Below are positions 43,299 through 52,020 of a DNA stretch of 64,000 nt, in pieces. Origin of the DNA: Pseudorhodoplanes sp. (GTDB taxonomy: Bacteria; Pseudomonadota; Alphaproteobacteria; Rhizobiales; Xanthobacteraceae); assembly GCA_032027085.1 (NCBI GenBank), contig JAVSMS010000001.1, forward strand, positions 3,059,126 through 3,123,125. The letters are read 5' to 3'. Both the position numbers and the translations under genes were made by a program. How positions within the stretch are numbered: the stretch's first letter is position 1; every line of letters starts with the position of its first letter. Under the pieces are notes generated by a model. It did not search any database, was not told the DNA's origin, and worked only from the letters and a program-made list of their open reading frames with translations.

Positions 43299-44471
43299 AT
43301 GCTGGATCGAGCCAAATCCTTGTTGATACCCGCCGCACGCAGTGACGTGCCGCCTTTCATGGTGATGGATGTCATCGCCGCGGCGACGCGGCTTGAGGCT
43401 CAGGGCCACCACATTATTCACATGGAGGTCGGTCAGCCGGCTGCGGCGGCGCCACGTACGGCGATCGAGGCCGCGCGGCGCGGGCTCGACGGGCCGCTGC
43501 GCTACACCGAGGCGCTCGGATTCGGTTCGCTGCGGGCGCGGATCGCGCGGCATTATGGCGAGAGTTACGGCGTGACGGTCGATCCGGGGCGGGTGATCGT
43601 TACAACCGGCTCATCCGCCGGATTCATTCTCGCCTTCCTGGCGATGTTCCAGCCGGGCGACCGCGTCGGCATCGCCAATCCCGGTTATCCGCCGTACCGG
43701 CACATTCTCACCGCGCTCGGCTGCGAGCCGGTGCTGATCGAAACTGACGCATCTACGCGCTGGGCGATCACACCGGAGACGCTACTCGCCGCGCATCGGA
43801 AGTCGCCGCTGGCCGGTGTGCTGGTTGCAAGCCCGGCCAATCCGACCGGCACCATGATGACAGCCGAGGCATTGGAGGAATTGATCCGCGCCGCGGAAGA
43901 CGCCGGCATCCGCTTCATTTCAGATGAGATCTATCACGGACTCGATTACGCGTTTCCGGCGGCGACCGCGCTCGCAATTTCGGATTCGACTCTCGTCATC
44001 AATTCCTTCTCCAAATATTTCTGCATGACCGGCTGGCGGATTGGCTGGATCGTGGCGCCGGAGCCGCTGGTCCGTCCGATCGAACGCCTGCAGGGCAATC
44101 TTGCGATCTCGGCGCCGACGCTGGCGCAGATCGCGGCAGAAGCGGCCTTCGAGGGGCGCGAGGAGATGGAAGCTGTGAAACACGGCTACGAAGAGAACCG
44201 CCGCATCCTGATCGAAGGTCTGCCGAAAATCGGCGTCGACAAGTTCCTGCCGGTCGATGGCGCCTTCTATCTCTATGCCGATGTCTCGCGCTTTTCGGAC
44301 AACTCGTTCGATTTCGCGCGCCGCATGCTGGATGAAGCGCATGTTGCCGCAACGCCCGGCGTCGATTTTGATCCGGTCAACGGACATCATTTCATCCGCT
44401 TCTGCTATGCCGGCTCGCAGGCCGATATTCATGACGCGGTGGCGCGGATCGGGACGTGGCTGCATACCTGA
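43299..44471 (+). CDS. PLP-dependent class I/II aminotransferase
   Basis: A 390-residue fold type I aminotransferase: GQPAAAAP at the substrate loop, TTGSSAGFILAFL, ASPANPTGTMM, FISDEIYHGLDY and the PLP lysine in INSFSKYFCMTGWRIGW with the later Arg in FIRFCYAG. Probably acts on an amino acid/keto acid pair such as Asp, Ala or an aromatic amino acid; specificity cannot be read. Its end overlaps the LssY-like gene by 16 bp. Confidence 0.9.
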   Translation: MLDRAKSLLIPAARSDVPPFMVMDVIAAATRLEAQGHHIIHMEVGQPAAAAPRTAIEAARRGLDGPLRYTEALGFGSLRARIARHYGESYGVTVDPGRVIVTTGSSAGFILAFLAMFQPGDRVGIANPGYPPYRHILTALGCEPVLIETDASTRWAITPETLLAAHRKSPLAGVLVASPANPTGTMMTAEALEELIRAAEDAGIRFISDEIYHGLDYAFPAATALAISDSTLVINSFSKYFCMTGWRIGWIVAPEPLVRPIERLQGNLAISAPTLAQIAAEAAFEGREEMEAVKHGYEENRRILIEGLPKIGVDKFLPVDGAFYLYADVSRFSDNSFDFARRMLDEAHVAATPGVDFDPVNGHHFIRFCYAGSQADIHDAVARIGTWLHT

Positions 44472-45265
44472 GACCGGCGTTCCGCCGGATCATCGTCACC
44501 GCGCTCTTCATCGCCGCGGTCTACGGTCTGCTTGCCTATGTCGTTCTCCCCGCGGCTTGGACGCATTACGAACATCAGCGGGGTCTAGCCGGACGCCCGA
44601 TGGTGACGCAGACCGCGCAGGGCATTCCGGGCGATGCGCTCAATGTCGGATTGGTGGGCACGCGTGAGGATGTCATCCGCGCCATGCATGCGGCAGGCTG
44701 GTATCCGGCCGATCCGATTACGTTGAAGACGAGCATCGCGATCATCGGCAGCGTGTTGCTCGATCGTGCCTACAAGACTGCGCCGGTCAGCCCGCTTTAT
44801 TACGACAAGCGCAAGGAAGATCTTGCGTTCGAGAAGCCGGACGGCAAGAGCGCCGACCGACGGCATCACGTGCGGTTCTGGCAGGTGCTGGAGAAGGGCG
44901 AGGAGGGGCGGCCGGTCTGGCTCGGCGCGGTGACGTTCGATCGCAGCGTGGGTCTCAGTCGCTACACGGGGCAGGTGACGCATCACATCGCACCGGACAT
45001 CGACGATGAGCGCGACGGTCTGATCGCCGATCTGGTCAAGGCCGGCATGGTGACCGCGATCTATCAGGTCACCGGTGTCGGGCCGACGCTGAACGGCCGC
45101 AATGGCGAAGGCGATTTCTATTACACCGACGGAGAGATCAAGATCGCGCGACTGGTCGTGGACGGACAAAAGGTGGAGACGCCGCCGGTCACGCTGGATT
45201 CGCCTGCGCTGGTGCAATGGAAGGACGCGCTCTGGCGCGGCGTCAACAGCGCGGTCTCGCCCTGA
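44456..45265 (+). CDS. LssY C-terminal domain protein, membrane-anchored
   Basis: A 269-residue protein starting at GTG inside the aminotransferase gene. One N-terminal helix (residues 11-33) is followed by an LssY_C domain (GDALNVGLVGTREDVIRAM, GWYPAD, RRHHVRFWQ, TFDRSVGLS, THHIAPDIDDERDGL). In Legionella, LssY is attached to PAP2 phosphatases in the lss secretion locus; the isolated domain has no known function. An upstream start within the aminotransferase was not considered. Probably periplasmic. Confidence 0.72.
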   Translation: MAAYLRPAFRRIIVTALFIAAVYGLLAYVVLPAAWTHYEHQRGLAGRPMVTQTAQGIPGDALNVGLVGTREDVIRAMHAAGWYPADPITLKTSIAIIGSVLLDRAYKTAPVSPLYYDKRKEDLAFEKPDGKSADRRHHVRFWQVLEKGEEGRPVWLGAVTFDRSVGLSRYTGQVTHHIAPDIDDERDGLIADLVKAGMVTAIYQVTGVGPTLNGRNGEGDFYYTDGEIKIARLVVDGQKVETPPVTLDSPALVQWKDALWRGVNSAVSP

Positions 45266-45325
45266 CGGGGCACGCAACCATCTCCGTCTCCGCGCGTTGA
45301 ATCTTGCCTGACACAGGAAATTCCC

Positions 45326-46441
45326 ATGCAAATTGGATTGGGTCGGCTCGTCCTGCTGGTTGCGGCGATCGCTGCAGCCATTTTTGTCTTCCAGCCGCAG
45401 ATCCGTCAGGCATTGTATTCCGACACAACGCCGCGAGCGGTGGAGGCGCGCGGCAACCTTTCGGAAGCCGAACAATCCACCATCGCATTGTTCGAACGCG
45501 TCTCGCCCTCGGTGGTGCAGGTCGTCGTGGCGCAGGGCAGCGGCTTGCTGCTTGATCGCGATAGCCTGCCGGAGGATTCGATGCCGGGCCACCTCGGCAC
45601 CGGCACCGGCTTCATCTGGGACGACGCCGGACATGTGGTGACGAACGCGCATGTCGCCGGCAATGCGAAGCGGGTGGCCATCCGGCTGACCTCGGGCGAA
45701 ATCCTGCAGGCGGACGTGGTCGGAATCGCGCCGAACTACGATCTGGCGGTGGTGCGGATCAACACGCGCGGAAAACTGCCGCCCCCGGTTGCCATCGGCA
45801 GTTCCGGCGATCTGAAGGTCGGGCAACATGCCTTCGCCATCGGCAACCCCTTCGGGCTGGACCAGTCGCTCACCACCGGCGTCATCAGCGCGTTGAAGCG
45901 GCGCATGCCGACCTCCGCCGGCCGCGAGATATCCAACGTCATCCAGACTGACGCCGCCATCAATCCCGGAAATTCCGGCGGACCGCTGCTGGATTCGGCA
46001 GGCCGGGTGATCGGGGTCAACACCGCCATTATTTCGCCCTCCGGCACCAGCGCTGGCATCGGATTTGCGATCCCGATCGACGTCGTCAACCGGATCGTGC
46101 CGGAACTGATCCGCAACGGCCGCGTGCCGACACCGGGCATAGGCATCGTGACCGCGAGCGAGGAAATCTCCGCGCGCACCGGGGTGGAGGGAGTCATCAT
46201 CGTTCGCACCGCGCCGGGCTCTCCGGCGCAGGAGGCGGGGCTGCGCGGCGTCGATATGCGCACTGGCCAACTCGGCGACGTCATCGTCGCTGTCGACGGC
46301 AAGCCGGTGCGCCGCCTGTTTGATCTCACCGACCTGCTTGAACAGAAAGGTGTCGGCGGAGAAGTCGAACTGACGCTGCTGCGCGAGGGCTCGCGCCGCA
46401 CGGTCTCGGTCAAGATCGTCGATATCAGCCGCAGCAGCTAG
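45326..46441 (+). CDS. HtrA/DegP-like serine protease with PDZ domain, membrane-anchored
   Basis: A 371-residue S1C protease with an N-terminal signal-anchor (residues 6-24), a trypsin domain with the triad H109 (VTNAHVAG), D139 (NYDLAV) and S217 (NPGNSGGP), and one C-terminal PDZ domain. This DegS-like architecture suggests periplasmic proteolysis or stress sensing. AGGA precedes the ATG by 8 bases. It is the first of two HtrA-like genes within 5 kb. Confidence 0.9.
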   Translation: MQIGLGRLVLLVAAIAAAIFVFQPQIRQALYSDTTPRAVEARGNLSEAEQSTIALFERVSPSVVQVVVAQGSGLLLDRDSLPEDSMPGHLGTGTGFIWDDAGHVVTNAHVAGNAKRVAIRLTSGEILQADVVGIAPNYDLAVVRINTRGKLPPPVAIGSSGDLKVGQHAFAIGNPFGLDQSLTTGVISALKRRMPTSAGREISNVIQTDAAINPGNSGGPLLDSAGRVIGVNTAIISPSGTSAGIGFAIPIDVVNRIVPELIRNGRVPTPGIGIVTASEEISARTGVEGVIIVRTAPGSPAQEAGLRGVDMRTGQLGDVIVAVDGKPVRRLFDLTDLLEQKGVGGEVELTLLREGSRRTVSVKIVDISRSS

Positions 46442-46468
46442 GTTGCCCATCGGGCGGCGCGATAGCTG

Positions 46469-47473
46469 TCACTCGCGCAATGCAACGTCATGATGGTCGA
46501 GCCCCTGTTCGGGGATCGACCATTGCCTGCGCAAATCCGTCAGCGTCGTTTCGACATGCCGCCAGAAATCCCAGTCCGGAGCGAAGGTGTCGACGGTGCA
46601 GGTCTTGCCGGCCGCCCAGGCGTGCCAGAATTGATCCGGATCGAACGCGCCCTGCGCCGATTTCGCCACCGGATTGATCTGGATGTCGAGATGCCATGAG
46701 AAGATGACCGGCAGGATGTGCCCGGCCATCGGCTGATGCGGGTGCATGCCCGCCGTGAACGTCGATACCAGCAATTCGCCTCGCGCAGTGGTGTTGTAGC
46801 CGCTCAGCACGTGCGCGGAATCATGCGGCACCCCGAAGGCGAAATTCAGTCCGTTGGGCGCGCCCGGGAAGTCGTAGCCGTTGCTGCGATAATGCTCATA
46901 GAAGGCATGGCCGAAGGTTCCCGGCGTGAGCTGCGCCAGTTGCTCGAAGCGCGCGACCAGGCTCGGCTCCGGCTTGTCCTTGTAGGGGACGAGCCAGGCC
47001 GTTTCGTCGGCATCCGCACCCCAGTCCTTGCCGGTGATGCTTTCCAGATTGGAGCGCACCATGTGGGCGAGGGCCTCTTGCACATGGCCCTGTGCGGCTT
47101 CAGCGATGTCGTCGATATACCCTTCACGCAGGCTGAACGCGTTCGCGTAGTCAACAACCTTGGCGATTTTCGCCTTGTCCAGCCTGCCGTCGACGAAGGC
47201 CATAATGGTCACGAATTTCAATGCGTTCTCGCGCAGGGTGGGGTCGGGGATCACCGTTGCGAGCGCCGGAGGGGTGACCGCAATCAGGTTTGCGACATCG
47301 GGCGGCTGCTCCTGCCCAAACAGATAGAGCGACGCGCCGGCAAGGGTGCGCTTATCGGCCTCGCTCAGCGCGCCACCGGTTTCCGCCACCGCGCGCATCG
47401 CGCCGAGAATGGCGGCAATCTGCGCCGGTGTTGCGCCGGCGATGAAGGGATTGACATCGGAGCGGTCGGGCAT
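46469..47473 (-). CDS. TerB-like / Coq4-like two-domain protein
   Basis: A 334-residue protein I could not assign to a named family at first sight. Residues about 80-130 look like a TerB-type helical domain (FVTIMAFVDGRLDKAKI). The C-terminal part has H217-D218-x2-H221-x11-E233, which is exactly the HDxxHx11E zinc motif of COQ4, the ubiquinone biosynthesis factor, in the context FGVPHDSAHVLSGYNTT. A ubiquinone-related role is therefore plausible. Convergent with the HtrA gene; no operon partner. Confidence 0.6.
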   Translation of the reverse strand: MPDRSDVNPFIAGATPAQIAAILGAMRAVAETGGALSEADKRTLAGASLYLFGQEQPPDVANLIAVTPPALATVIPDPTLRENALKFVTIMAFVDGRLDKAKIAKVVDYANAFSLREGYIDDIAEAAQGHVQEALAHMVRSNLESITGKDWGADADETAWLVPYKDKPEPSLVARFEQLAQLTPGTFGHAFYEHYRSNGYDFPGAPNGLNFAFGVPHDSAHVLSGYNTTARGELLVSTFTAGMHPHQPMAGHILPVIFSWHLDIQINPVAKSAQGAFDPDQFWHAWAAGKTCTVDTFAPDWDFWRHVETTLTDLRRQWSIPEQGLDHHDVALRE

Positions 47474-47606
47474 GCCGGAAACATCCTTCAGAGATCGTCG
47501 CGACGCCAGACTTGCTAAACAATCATATCACGTTCCCCGAGGCGTTGGAATTTACGGGCTGCTTTGTGATTGCGGGCGGGCGGGGAGTCACCCATGATCG
47601 CCCCGC

Positions 47607-48128
47607 ATGCATTACCTTCACGAAAGCTATTCCTGGCTGGTCCCGCATATCGCCGCCTATGGCGCGATTGCGATCTTCGTTATCATCTATTTCGAATCCT
47701 TCGGCGCTCCCCTGCCGGGTGAGACCGGGGTGATCGCGGCAGCGTTGCTCGCCTCCCAGGGCGAATTGTCCGTCGTCGCGGTTTATGTCGCCGTGTTGTG
47801 CGCCGCCATCCTCGGTGATTCCACCGGCTTTCTGGTCGGCCATTTCGGTGGCCGCCGCCTGCTGCAGACATTCGGCCCTTACATCAAGCTCACGCCTGAC
47901 CGTCTCGATATGCTGGAAAAAAAATTCCGCAAGGGCGGTCTCTGGTTTGTTGCGGTGGCGCGCTTTCTGCCGCTCTGCCGCCAGCTCAACGGAGTCATTG
48001 CGGGATCGATGGCGATGCCCTGGCATCTGTTTCTCGCCGCCAATGCGACGGGCGCCTTCGCCTGGACCACGATCTACGTGCTGGGCCCGTATTTCTTCGG
48101 CCATCTGTTTCACCATGCGGCGCGCTAG
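47607..48128 (+). CDS. DedA-family membrane protein
   Basis: A 173-residue DedA/VTT protein: FESFGAPLPGETGVIAAALLA near the N-terminus, GDSTGFLVGHFGGRRLL, and the signature ARFLPLCRQLNGVIAGSMAM. About five hydrophobic segments. DedA proteins are linked to undecaprenyl-phosphate or phospholipid translocation and membrane potential maintenance. Monocistronic as far as seen. Confidence 0.92.
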   Translation: MHYLHESYSWLVPHIAAYGAIAIFVIIYFESFGAPLPGETGVIAAALLASQGELSVVAVYVAVLCAAILGDSTGFLVGHFGGRRLLQTFGPYIKLTPDRLDMLEKKFRKGGLWFVAVARFLPLCRQLNGVIAGSMAMPWHLFLAANATGAFAWTTIYVLGPYFFGHLFHHAAR

Positions 48129-48219
48129 CCCGCATGCGTCACACCACATCGGGCGCGCTTGCCTTTGCGGAACGCCGGTCTAAACAGGGCGGCAATACGT
48201 GCGACTGCGGGAGAAAACG

Positions 48220-49377
48220 ATGAGCGATGCAAGCGCGCCGGTGCTGTTGTCATCGAGCGGCGATCACATCCAGCGCGGCAAGGCGCCGTCCGATACGCTG
48301 TTGATTGGCACGGCCGACGGCGTGTTCATTCTCAAGCATGACGAAAAGGGCGACTGGACGCTGGCCCATCGTGCACTGCAGGGCGTGCCGCTGGCGGCTC
48401 TCACGCGCCTGCAGAACGGCGCGCTGATTGCGGGCTCGCACGGCGTGGGCGTCGCGCGCAGCGATGATGGCGGTGTCACCTGGCAATGGAAGAACAAGGG
48501 CCTCACGCAATTTGATATCTGGTCAGTGCGCGCCGGCCCGCTCAACGGCCGCGAGCTTCTCTATGCCGGTGCCATGCCGGCGCATCTCTTTGTCAGCGAG
48601 GATGCCGGCGAGAGCTGGCGCGATTTGCCGGCGTTGCGCGAGGTGCCGGGGCGCGAGCACTGGTTCTTTCCGCCGGCGCCGCATCTCGGGCACGTGAAGG
48701 ACATCGTGGTTGACGGCAATAGGCTGTACGTCGGCATCGAGGTCGGCGCGCTCCTGGTGTCGGAGGACGAGGGCAGGAGCTTCACTGCGCTGCCGGTTGA
48801 TCCCGATCCGCGCGAGGTTGACCTGCATCGCGTGCTGATCCACCCGAAAAAGCCCGACCGTATCCTGATCTCCAACGGGCTCGCGGGCACCATGGTCAGC
48901 GAAGACCGCGGCCAGACTTGGCAGCGCGGATTGAATCCGCCCGGCATCGATTATCCTGACCCGCTGGTGATGCATCCGGACGATCCGGAACTTCTTTTCA
49001 TGGCCGGCGCGGTCGGCTGGCCGCCGCACTGGTACAAGATCGGCCGCGCCCGCAGCAAGATCGCGCGCAGCCGCGATGGCGGGCATACGTGGGAGCGTTT
49101 GCTGGGCGGATTGCCGGACGGCCAGCGCGCCATCTTCGGCGGGCTGACGCTGGAGGCCTGGGACGGCGGCTTTGCTCTCTATGCCGCCGACAGCGACGGT
49201 CAGGTCTTTGAAAGCCGCGACGGCGGCGACCATTGGCAGATGATTGCCGAGGTTGGGCCGGTGTCGAAGGGCGATTTCTACAAGGCGCTGGCGAAGGGCC
49301 GCCCGCCGATCGCCAATCTCGACGGCATGACCTTCGGCGACAAGGCGAAGGCTCGCATCGCAGCGGCGAAAGTGTAG
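48220..49377 (+). CDS. BNR-repeat / sialidase-like beta-propeller glycosidase-fold protein
   Basis: A 385-residue beta-propeller of the exo-sialidase/VPS10 type, with repeated Asp-box-like turns (SDDGGVTWQW, SEDAGESWRD, SEDRGQTWQR, SRDGGHTWER, SRDGGDHWQ). No signal peptide, so probably cytoplasmic; enzymatic sialidase residues are not evident. Such genes are common in Bradyrhizobium-like genomes with unknown function. GGGAG lies 6 bases before the ATG at 48220. Confidence 0.82.
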   Translation: MSDASAPVLLSSSGDHIQRGKAPSDTLLIGTADGVFILKHDEKGDWTLAHRALQGVPLAALTRLQNGALIAGSHGVGVARSDDGGVTWQWKNKGLTQFDIWSVRAGPLNGRELLYAGAMPAHLFVSEDAGESWRDLPALREVPGREHWFFPPAPHLGHVKDIVVDGNRLYVGIEVGALLVSEDEGRSFTALPVDPDPREVDLHRVLIHPKKPDRILISNGLAGTMVSEDRGQTWQRGLNPPGIDYPDPLVMHPDDPELLFMAGAVGWPPHWYKIGRARSKIARSRDGGHTWERLLGGLPDGQRAIFGGLTLEAWDGGFALYAADSDGQVFESRDGGDHWQMIAEVGPVSKGDFYKALAKGRPPIANLDGMTFGDKAKARIAAAKV

Positions 49378-49458
49378 GGATGACGCGCAGGGCAGCCCTG
49401 GCTTCTTTTTATAGCGCGCACACCTACATAAATTCTCCGAACAACCGGAGTGCGCCTG

Positions 49459-50487
49459 ATGCTGGATGTCTCCGCAGCATCCCTGACCGATTTCGAAGAG
49501 CAGGATAGTCCGCGAACCGCGCCGCCTGAGGACGGCGACGCGGCGATTCTCGATGCCTATTCGAATGCCGTGATTTCCGTCGCCGACAAGGTCGGCCCAG
49601 CCGTCGTGCGCGTGGAAACCCGCCGCGCCGACGCCAAGGGCAATGGGCGGGGCGGCGTCGGTTCCGGCGTCATCATCTCACCCGATGGCCTGGTGCTGAC
49701 CAACAGCCACGTCGTCGACGGCGGTCGCGAGGTGCTGCTCACCGATTCCGAAGGCCGCGAGATGGAAGGGCGCGTCCTTGGCAATGACCGCGACACCGAT
49801 CTGGCCCTGTTGCGCGCCAATGCCGGCGACAATCTGCCGTTCGCTCTGCTTGGCAATTCGAAGAAGCTCAGGCGCGGCCAGCTTGTGGTCGCGATCGGCA
49901 ATCCGCTCGGCTTTGAATCGACGGTCACGGCGGGCGTGATCTCCGCGCTCGGCCGTACTTTGCGCGCGCAGAGCGGGCGGCTGATCGAGGACGTGATCCA
50001 GACCGATGCCGCGCTCAATCCTGGCAATTCCGGAGGTCCGCTGGTCTCCTCGCATGGCGAGGTTGTCGGCATCAACACCGCCATCATTCTCGGCGCGCAG
50101 GGCATCTGTTTTGCCGTGGCGAGCAACACCGCGGAATTCGTACTCAGCGAACTGATCCGGCATGGCAGGGTGCGGCGCGGCTTCATCGGCGTCGCCGGCC
50201 AGACCGCGGCGATCCCGCGGGCGCAGGCACGGGCGGCGGAGATCGAGAACAGGTCGGGCGCGATGATCGCGGGTCTTGAGGCTGGCGCTCCGGCTAATGT
50301 CGCGGGCTTGCAGACGCTCGACGTGATCGTGTGCGTCGATGGCGCGCCGGTGACCGGTGTCGATGATCTGATCCGCCTGCTGAATACCGATCGCATCGGC
50401 CGCGATGTCACCTTCGATGTCCTGCGGCGTGGGCGGCTACGCACGTTCAACGTGAGGCCGGAGGAGCGTAAAGTCGTCAAATCCTGA
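49459..50487 (+). CDS. HtrA-like serine protease without signal peptide, with PDZ domain
   Basis: A 342-residue S1C protease with full triad H84 (LTNSHVVDG), D114 (DTDLALL) and S191 (NPGNSGGP) and a C-terminal PDZ domain. The N-terminus is polar and acidic with no signal peptide or helix, so it is probably cytoplasmic, unlike the membrane-anchored paralogue at 45326. GGAG lies 8 bases before the ATG at 49459; GTG at 49450 would add three residues. It may act in cytoplasmic quality control. Confidence 0.87.
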   Translation: MLDVSAASLTDFEEQDSPRTAPPEDGDAAILDAYSNAVISVADKVGPAVVRVETRRADAKGNGRGGVGSGVIISPDGLVLTNSHVVDGGREVLLTDSEGREMEGRVLGNDRDTDLALLRANAGDNLPFALLGNSKKLRRGQLVVAIGNPLGFESTVTAGVISALGRTLRAQSGRLIEDVIQTDAALNPGNSGGPLVSSHGEVVGINTAIILGAQGICFAVASNTAEFVLSELIRHGRVRRGFIGVAGQTAAIPRAQARAAEIENRSGAMIAGLEAGAPANVAGLQTLDVIVCVDGAPVTGVDDLIRLLNTDRIGRDVTFDVLRRGRLRTFNVRPEERKVVKS

Positions 50488-50508
50488 CACCGTGCGAGGT
50501 TGTGAGCC

Positions 50509-50724
50509 ATGACGAGCGCATTCAAGGTCGGAGACCATGTGACATGGAATTCCGAAGCCGGGCGCGTCAGCGGCAGGATCGTCAGGGTGCACAGGAAAGA
50601 CGTGATCTGGAAAGGCTACACGCATCATGCGAGCCGTGACGAGCCACAATATGAAATCCAGAGCGACAGGACCGACCACGTCGCGTTGCACAAGGGATCG
50701 GCGCTGAAACGCAAGCGGTCGTGA
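50509..50724 (+). CDS. DUF2945 (hypervirulence-associated, Tudor-like) protein
   Basis: A 71-residue protein of the DUF2945/HVA1 type: FKVGDHVTWNSEAGRVSGRIV and YEIQSDRTDHVALHKGSAL. The small beta-barrel is found in bacteria and fungi; function unknown. It follows the HtrA-like gene by 21 bp and may be co-transcribed. Confidence 0.87.
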   Translation: MTSAFKVGDHVTWNSEAGRVSGRIVRVHRKDVIWKGYTHHASRDEPQYEIQSDRTDHVALHKGSALKRKRS

Positions 50725-50735
50725 CTCCTTCATCG

Positions 50736-50817
50736 TCATGCCCCCGCAAGCGGGGCATCCAGTAAACTATTGAAGAGAGTGTGTTACGGGATCGCCCGCT
50801 TCGGCGGGCGATGACAA
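50736..50817. repeat. REP-like double palindrome
   Basis: Two hairpins 30-40 bases apart: ATGCCCC / GGGGCAT (50738-50758) and ATCGCCCGC-TTCG-GCGGGCGAT (50791-50812), the outer ends reading TCATGCCC and GGGCGATGA. This is the layout of the dispersed intergenic palindromes of Bradyrhizobium-like genomes. It lies in the spacer between the DUF2945 and DUF488 genes and may protect the upstream mRNA end. Confidence 0.65.
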
Positions 50818-50864
50818 CGCGTTTAGAATAATTTTTCCAAGCCATCCCGCTCTAACGTAGGACC

Positions 50865-51401
50865 ATGGCACATCCGTTCTTCACCATCGGCCATTCCACG
50901 CGCTCCATCGCCGACTTTGTGGGGCTGCTGCAGGGCGCGGAGGTGCGCCTGGTTGTGGATGTGCGAACGGTTCCCCGGTCGCGCACCAATCCGCAATTTA
51001 ACCGCGACGTGCTGCCGGACACGCTCGCCGCATTCCAGATCGGATATGAGCATGTCGCCGCGCTCGGCGGCCTGCGCGGGCACAAGCACGATGTGCCGCC
51101 GGAGACGAATGCCTTCTGGACCAACCGGAGCTTTCACAATTATGCCGACTACGCCATGACCGAGGCCTTCCGCGCCGGTCTTGCCAGGCTGCGCGTGCTC
51201 GGGCGGGAACGGCGCTGCGCCATCATGTGCGCTGAGGCGGTGTGGTGGCGCTGCCATCGCCGCATCATCGCCGATTATCTGATCCAGGCCGGCGAGACGG
51301 TGCTGCACATCCTCTCGGCCGACCGCATCGTGCCCGCGACCCTGACGCCGGGTGCCCGACCCGAAGCGGACGGGACGCTGGTCTATCCCGCCGCGGCCTG
51401 A
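50865..51401 (+). CDS. DUF488 family protein
   Basis: A 178-residue DUF488 protein: FFTIGHSTRSIADFVGLL, VVDVRTVPRSR, YEHVAALGG and CAEAVWWRCHRRIIADYL, with the conserved Cys and His pair of the C-terminal motif. The family is widespread and of unknown function, possibly nucleic-acid or thiol related. A shared terminator separates it from the cold-shock gene. Confidence 0.88.
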   Translation: MAHPFFTIGHSTRSIADFVGLLQGAEVRLVVDVRTVPRSRTNPQFNRDVLPDTLAAFQIGYEHVAALGGLRGHKHDVPPETNAFWTNRSFHNYADYAMTEAFRAGLARLRVLGRERRCAIMCAEAVWWRCHRRIIADYLIQAGETVLHILSADRIVPATLTPGARPEADGTLVYPAAA

Positions 51402-51448
51402 AGGCTCCTCCCGGCAGGCGTGGTTTCTCAGCGTCGTCCTGGAATCAG

Positions 51449-51480
51449 AAAGCCGTCACGCGCTCAGTCGTGACGGCTTT
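51449..51480. terminator. Bidirectional rho-independent terminator
   Basis: A 12-bp perfect stem (AAAGCCGTCACG / CGTGACGGCTTT) with an 8-base loop between the convergent DUF488 and cold-shock genes. Confidence 0.85.
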
Positions 51481-51526
51481 CCGTGTTGCCGGCAGATCAG
51501 CTTGGAGGAAAACCTGCCGGCTGATC

Positions 51527-51727
51527 TCAGACCTTGAGGTTTTCCGCAGATTCTTTGCCGCGATTTGCGACAATCTCGTACTCGACCGTCTGTCCCTCAT
51601 TGAGAGTGCTCAGACCCGCGCGTTCGACCGCAGAAATATGGACGAACACATCCTTCCCGCCACCCTGCGGTTGGATAAAGCCATAGCCTTTGGTCGGGTT
51701 GAACCACTTCACAGTACCTTTAGCCAC
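51527..51727 (-). CDS. Cold-shock domain protein (CspA family), GTG start
   Basis: A 66-residue cold-shock protein: [17 protein letters not shown] (RNP1) and [10 protein letters not shown] (RNP2). It binds single-stranded RNA/DNA as a chaperone. The GTG at 51727 has GGAG 7-8 bases upstream and matches the family N-terminus; a longer frame to 51886 runs into the leader. The roughly 290 bases between this gene and the broken gene at 52021 hold only its promoter and leader as far as I can see. Confidence 0.93.
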   Translation of the reverse strand: MAKGTVKWFNPTKGYGFIQPQGGGKDVFVHISAVERAGLSTLNEGQTVEYEIVANRGKESAENLKV

Positions 51728-52020
51728 TCGATTTCTCCGCTTCGATGAACATTCCTTTATAGCACGATGGCCAAGACATCGCGAGGACCAATATCTAGGC
51801 AATTGAAATATAATGTCGTGCGAGACAGCGGACGAACGATCCCAATACCGCCGCAATTGTCCCTTCGCCCGGCGACCGAGTATCATTGCTATATAGTCGG
51901 TATCGACCGTCGGAATCCGCCGAAAACGAGCTTTTCCTTCAGCGTGGACACCTGGACCCGGTGAGGGGGCGGTGCGGAACGTTATCTCTTTGGGGCTTCC
52001 TCCACTGAAGGAATGCGCTG

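Noticed and set aside
44585-46450. Long minus-strand frame (621 codons) opposite the LssY-like and HtrA genes
   Set aside because: Spans two well-supported genes on the other strand and looks like Arg/Asp-rich shadow sequence.
51767-51964. Small plus-strand ORF of 65 codons upstream of the cold-shock gene
   Set aside because: No ribosome-binding site, overlaps the likely promoter and leader of the cold-shock gene, and no familiar motif.
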